A stretch of DNA of 45,574 nt from Pseudomonadota bacterium (GTDB lineage: Bacteria > Pseudomonadota > Gammaproteobacteria > Burkholderiales > Ferrovaceae), in the NCBI GenBank assembly GCA_021826025.1, contig JAKBBG010000008.1, positions 1-45,574 of the forward strand, in the 5' to 3' direction. Numbering within the stretch: position 1 is the first letter of the stretch; every line of letters starts with the position of its first letter. Shown in pieces: positions 42,991 to 45,574 of the stretch. The notes below the pieces were generated by a model. The model made no database searches, was not told the DNA's origin, and saw nothing but the letters and a program-made list of their open reading frames with translations. A program made the position numbers and the translations under genes.

Positions 42991-44260
42991 CGTTCTACGC
43001 TGCCTGGCGGCGTTCCTGTTCCTGACCGCGCTGTCCTCCCGGGCGGAAATCACCCTTGAAATCGTGACGGAAGGATCGCACCAGATTCCCATTGCGGTGC
43101 TGCCCTTCGCCAACGACGGCGCCGGCGACAAGGCCATTTCCCCCATCGTCTCGGCAGATCTGGTGAGATCCGGACTGTTTTCCGCGGTCGATACGTCCGA
43201 CGTCAATCCCGCGCCGGCGGACATCGAAGGCGTGCACTGGGACGTTTGGCACGAGCGCCACGCCGATTACGTGGTGGTGGGCAACGTGGTGCAGCTGCCC
43301 AACGGGCATCTGGAAGCCCGGTTCCGCCTGCTGGACGCGACAAACCAGATGGCCCGGGTCAATCAGGCATTCGAAGGGTCGCCCGAACAATACCGCATGA
43401 TCGCGCACCACATCGCGGACGCGATTTTTGAAAGCATCACGGGCGACAAGGGCATGTTCAGCACCCGCATCGCCTACATCACCAAGCAGGGCAACGTGCG
43501 CAGCCTCAAGGTGGCCGACAGCGATGGTTTCAACGAGCAGGCCATGCTCACCACAAGCGAACCCATCATTTCGCCGCGCTGGTCGCCGGACGGCAAGCGC
43601 ATGGCCTACGTCACCTTCGAGCTGCGCCGGCCGATGGTGGTGGTGCAGACGCTCGCCACCGGCGCCCGCAAGATCGTGGCCAATTTCAAGGGCAGCAACA
43701 GCGCGCCGGCCTGGTCCCCGGACGGCCGCCAGCTGGCCGTGGTGCTGACCAAGGACGGGCACTCCCAGATCTACCTCATCAATGCGGACGGATCCGGACC
43801 GCCGCGACGCCTGTTGAGCAGCGGCGGCATCGACACCGAGCCGGTGTTTTCCCCGGACGGCCAAACCCTCTACTTCACATCCGACCGCGACGGCGGCCCG
43901 CAAATCTACCGGGTGGCCCTGAACAGTCCGGATGCGCCCCAGCGCCTGACCTTCGGCAGCACCTACGCCGTCTCTCCCCGGCTGAGCCCGGACGGCAAGC
44001 TGCTCACTTACGTGCAGCGTGACGAAGGCGAGTTTCATGTGATGCTCATGGATCTGGCGACCGGCCAGACCCAGGCCATGACGAACACCAGCCTTGACGA
44101 ATCCCCCACGTTTGCCCCCAACGGAAAGTACATTTTGTACTCGACGGAGATGCAGGGACGCGGAATTCTTGCTATTGTTAGCACCGATGGAAGGATCCGG
44201 CAGAAGCTCACTACCCATACCGGGGACGTTTACGAGCCTGTCTGGGGTCCCCTCCAGTAA
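42980..44260 (+). CDS. tolB: Tol-Pal system periplasmic protein TolB
   Basis: Periplasmic beta-propeller that alternates between TolA and Pal. It has 426 residues. The signal peptide (LRCLAAFLFLTALSSRA) is followed by EITLEIVTEGSHQIPIAVLPF, whose start is the TolA-binding strand after cleavage. A small N-terminal domain precedes a six-bladed propeller with repeated SPDGK-type turns (RWSPDGKRMAYV, AWSPDGRQLAVV, VFSPDGQTLYFTSDRDG, RLSPDGKLLTYV). ATG 42980 overlaps the tolA 3' end. pal follows after 97 bases. Confidence 0.97.
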   Translation: MKNSVLRCLAAFLFLTALSSRAEITLEIVTEGSHQIPIAVLPFANDGAGDKAISPIVSADLVRSGLFSAVDTSDVNPAPADIEGVHWDVWHERHADYVVVGNVVQLPNGHLEARFRLLDATNQMARVNQAFEGSPEQYRMIAHHIADAIFESITGDKGMFSTRIAYITKQGNVRSLKVADSDGFNEQAMLTTSEPIISPRWSPDGKRMAYVTFELRRPMVVVQTLATGARKIVANFKGSNSAPAWSPDGRQLAVVLTKDGHSQIYLINADGSGPPRRLLSSGGIDTEPVFSPDGQTLYFTSDRDGGPQIYRVALNSPDAPQRLTFGSTYAVSPRLSPDGKLLTYVQRDEGEFHVMLMDLATGQTQAMTNTSLDESPTFAPNGKYILYSTEMQGRGILAIVSTDGRIRQKLTTHTGDVYEPVWGPLQ

Positions 44261-44357
44261 ACCAATTTTGGGGTTGGCGCGTTAGCAAGCCGGGTGCCGG
44301 TTTACACCTGATTATGGAGACGCTTCAAAATTACCCTGCTTAAACTTGAGGAATAAC

Positions 44358-44879
44358 ATGAAAAAAACGATATTTGCACTTGCCGTGACTAGTGTTTTGG
44401 CTGCCTGCAGCTCCACGCCGCCGGAAACCACCTCGGCCCCCGTGGCTGAAAAGACCGCCGCAGCGCCCGCCCATGCTCCCATGGCGGCCGAGCAGCCTGC
44501 CGTGAAGCCCATGCTGTATCCGCCCAAAGGGGTTGGCGGCGCGCTGGGCGAACGGAGCATCTATTACGATTTCGACAAGTACGCCATCAGGGACCAGTAC
44601 AAGCCGGTCGTCGATGCCCATGGCGCATTCCTGCTGTCCCACCCCGCCTCCAAGGTCATTCTGCAGGGTAATTGCGACGAGCGCGGCAGCCGCGAGTACA
44701 ACCTGGGCCTGGGCCAGCGCCGCGCCGACAGCGTGCGCAAGGTGCTCGCAGCCAAGGGCGTCAAGGACAGCCAGATGGAAACCATCAGCTTCGGCAAGGA
44801 AAAGCCCCGCAACCCCGGCCACAACGAAAAGGCCTGGGCTGAAAACCGCCGCACTGACATCGTCTACCAAGGCGAGTAA
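44358..44879 (+). CDS. pal: Peptidoglycan-associated lipoprotein Pal
   Basis: Outer-membrane lipoprotein linking the membrane to peptidoglycan. It has 173 residues from ATG 44358 with GAGGA five bases upstream. The lipobox VLAAC puts the lipidated Cys at 17. An Ala/Pro linker precedes the OmpA-like domain: SIYYDFDKYAIRDQYKPVVDAH, then LQGNCDERGSREYNLGLGQRRADSV, with the diaminopimelate-binding Asp and Arg of the NCDERG...RR pattern. The longer start four codons upstream would add MRNN before the signal peptide. Confidence 0.97.
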   Translation: MKKTIFALAVTSVLAACSSTPPETTSAPVAEKTAAAPAHAPMAAEQPAVKPMLYPPKGVGGALGERSIYYDFDKYAIRDQYKPVVDAHGAFLLSHPASKVILQGNCDERGSREYNLGLGQRRADSVRKVLAAKGVKDSQMETISFGKEKPRNPGHNEKAWAENRRTDIVYQGE

Positions 44880-44882
44880 TTC

Positions 44883-45574
44883 TTGAAACTGCGGTTTGGA
44901 CGCGTGGCCCCGGGCCTGCCCGGGGCCTTCTTGCTCTTGTTGCTGGCTTTCGGCGCCCAGGCCGGGATTTTCAGCGACGACGAAGCACGCCAGTCCATCA
45001 ACGAACTGCGTTCCCAGCAGGACACCCTGAGCAAGCAGGCCCAGACGCTCGACGAGCGCATCACGCGCATGGAATCCGCCCTCCAGAGCTATCCGGACAC
45101 GGTAAGCCGCCTTGAAAGCCTGGGGCAGGACCTGGCCCAGCTGCGCGGCAAAGTGGATGCGCTGGCCAACCAGATCGACGCCATGGACAAGCGCTCCCAC
45201 GCGCTCTACCTCGACCTCGACACCCGCCTGAAGGCGCTGGAAGCCGCCGCCGCTCCCAAGGACGCCGCACCGGCAGCCGACGGCGCGCCCGGGGCCGGGG
45301 CCGATGCCGCCAAAGGCGACGAGGCCAAGGCCGACAAGGCGGAGGATGCCGCCGCGGCGCTCTACGACAAGGCGCTCGCCGCTTTCAACGACGGCAACTA
45401 CGCCCGTTCCCTCAAGCAGTTCCAGTCCTTTCTGAAGGACAACCCCCAGGATCCCAAAGCGGTCAACGCGCTTTACTGGATCGGCATGAACCAGCTGTCC
45501 CTCAAGGATTTCAAAGGCGCGCGCACTTCCAACGAAGCGCTGTTCAAAAAACATCCCGATTCGAGCAAGGCCCC
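44883..45574 (+). CDS. cpoB: Tol-Pal accessory protein CpoB (YbgF), 3' end beyond the window
   Basis: Periplasmic coordinator of peptidoglycan synthesis and Tol function, partial: 230 codons and two bases before the edge. TTG 44883 begins three bases after the pal stop. A signal peptide (LPGAFLLLLLAFGAQA region) is followed by a coiled-coil domain (SINELRSQQDTLSKQAQTLD, ESLGQDLAQLRGKVDALANQ), an Ala/Asp/Lys linker, then the start of the TPR domain (AALYDKALAAFNDGNYARSL, AVNALYWIGMNQLSLKDF). Order and architecture match CpoB. Confidence 0.93.
   Translation, partial: MKLRFGRVAPGLPGAFLLLLLAFGAQAGIFSDDEARQSINELRSQQDTLSKQAQTLDERITRMESALQSYPDTVSRLESLGQDLAQLRGKVDALANQIDAMDKRSHALYLDLDTRLKALEAAAAPKDAAPAADGAPGAGADAAKGDEAKADKAEDAAAALYDKALAAFNDGNYARSLKQFQSFLKDNPQDPKAVNALYWIGMNQLSLKDFKGARTSNEALFKKHPDSSKA

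Noticed and set aside
44261-44357. Possible separate promoter before pal
   Set aside because: Only loose hexamers (TTTACA, GATTAT) with unsuitable spacing were seen; co-transcription with tolB remains likely.

Overview
This 45.6 kb window is GC-rich, gene-dense chromosome from a Gram-negative bacterium, most likely a betaproteobacterium. The basis is gene content: the ilvI-ilvH-ilvC-psd-pssA run, a sigma factor/DUF3619/DUF3106/RDD cassette divergent from ilvI, rpsO-pnp, dksA, yebC-ruvCAB, and a complete ybgC-tolQRAB-pal-cpoB cluster. The taxon is inferred; no rRNA is present. I see no tRNA or rRNA gene, insertion sequence, prophage or CRISPR array. No stretch over about 210 bases lacks a gene.

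Layout. 1-5.0 kb (minus): a two-partner secretion locus. The TpsB outer-membrane transporter lies upstream of a giant, repeat-rich TpsA exoprotein that starts at GTG 3329 and runs off the left edge. 5.2-6.4 kb (minus): a YbiR-like anion/ion permease. 6.5-14.0 kb (plus): mmsA, suhB, trmJ, cysE, an iscA-type gene and mfd, with class I fumarase convergent. 15.7-18.8 kb (plus): acs and lptG. 18.8-20.6 kb (minus): an overlapping sigma factor/DUF3619/DUF3106/RDD operon. 20.7-26.0 kb (plus): branched-chain amino acid synthesis (ilvI, ilvH, ilvC) running into phospholipid synthesis (psd, pssA) and an exported SRPBCC protein. 26.1-27.8 kb: gamma-glutamyltranspeptidase. 27.8-30.0 kb (minus): tonB-exbB-exbD-exbD. 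30.1-32.6 kb: rpsO-pnp. 32.8-35.7 kb (minus): histidine kinase plus NtrC-type regulator. 35.8-37.1 kb: dksA-murI. 37.1-37.7 kb (minus): slmA. 37.8-45.6 kb (plus): yebC, ruvCAB, ybgC, tolQRAB, pal and a truncated cpoB.

Much of the window serves the cell envelope: secretion (TpsBA), LPS export (LptG), phospholipids (Psd, PssA), TonB and Tol energisation, peptidoglycan precursor supply (MurI) and division-site control (SlmA). Genes within operons are tightly packed, often overlapping by 1-22 bases.

No clearly new large system was found. The observations I rate highest are: (i) three genes whose conserved N-termini begin at near-cognate codons (ruvC at ATC behind a consensus Shine-Dalgarno, murI at or near ATT, the sigma factor at CTG); (ii) the sigma/DUF3619/DUF3106/RDD module, which looks like an uncharacterised envelope-signalling unit; (iii) nearly identical internal repeats in TpsA; (iv) a strong minus-strand terminator with no minus-strand gene directly before it, suggesting antisense transcription across ggt; and (v) cysE followed directly by iscA without iscRSU.
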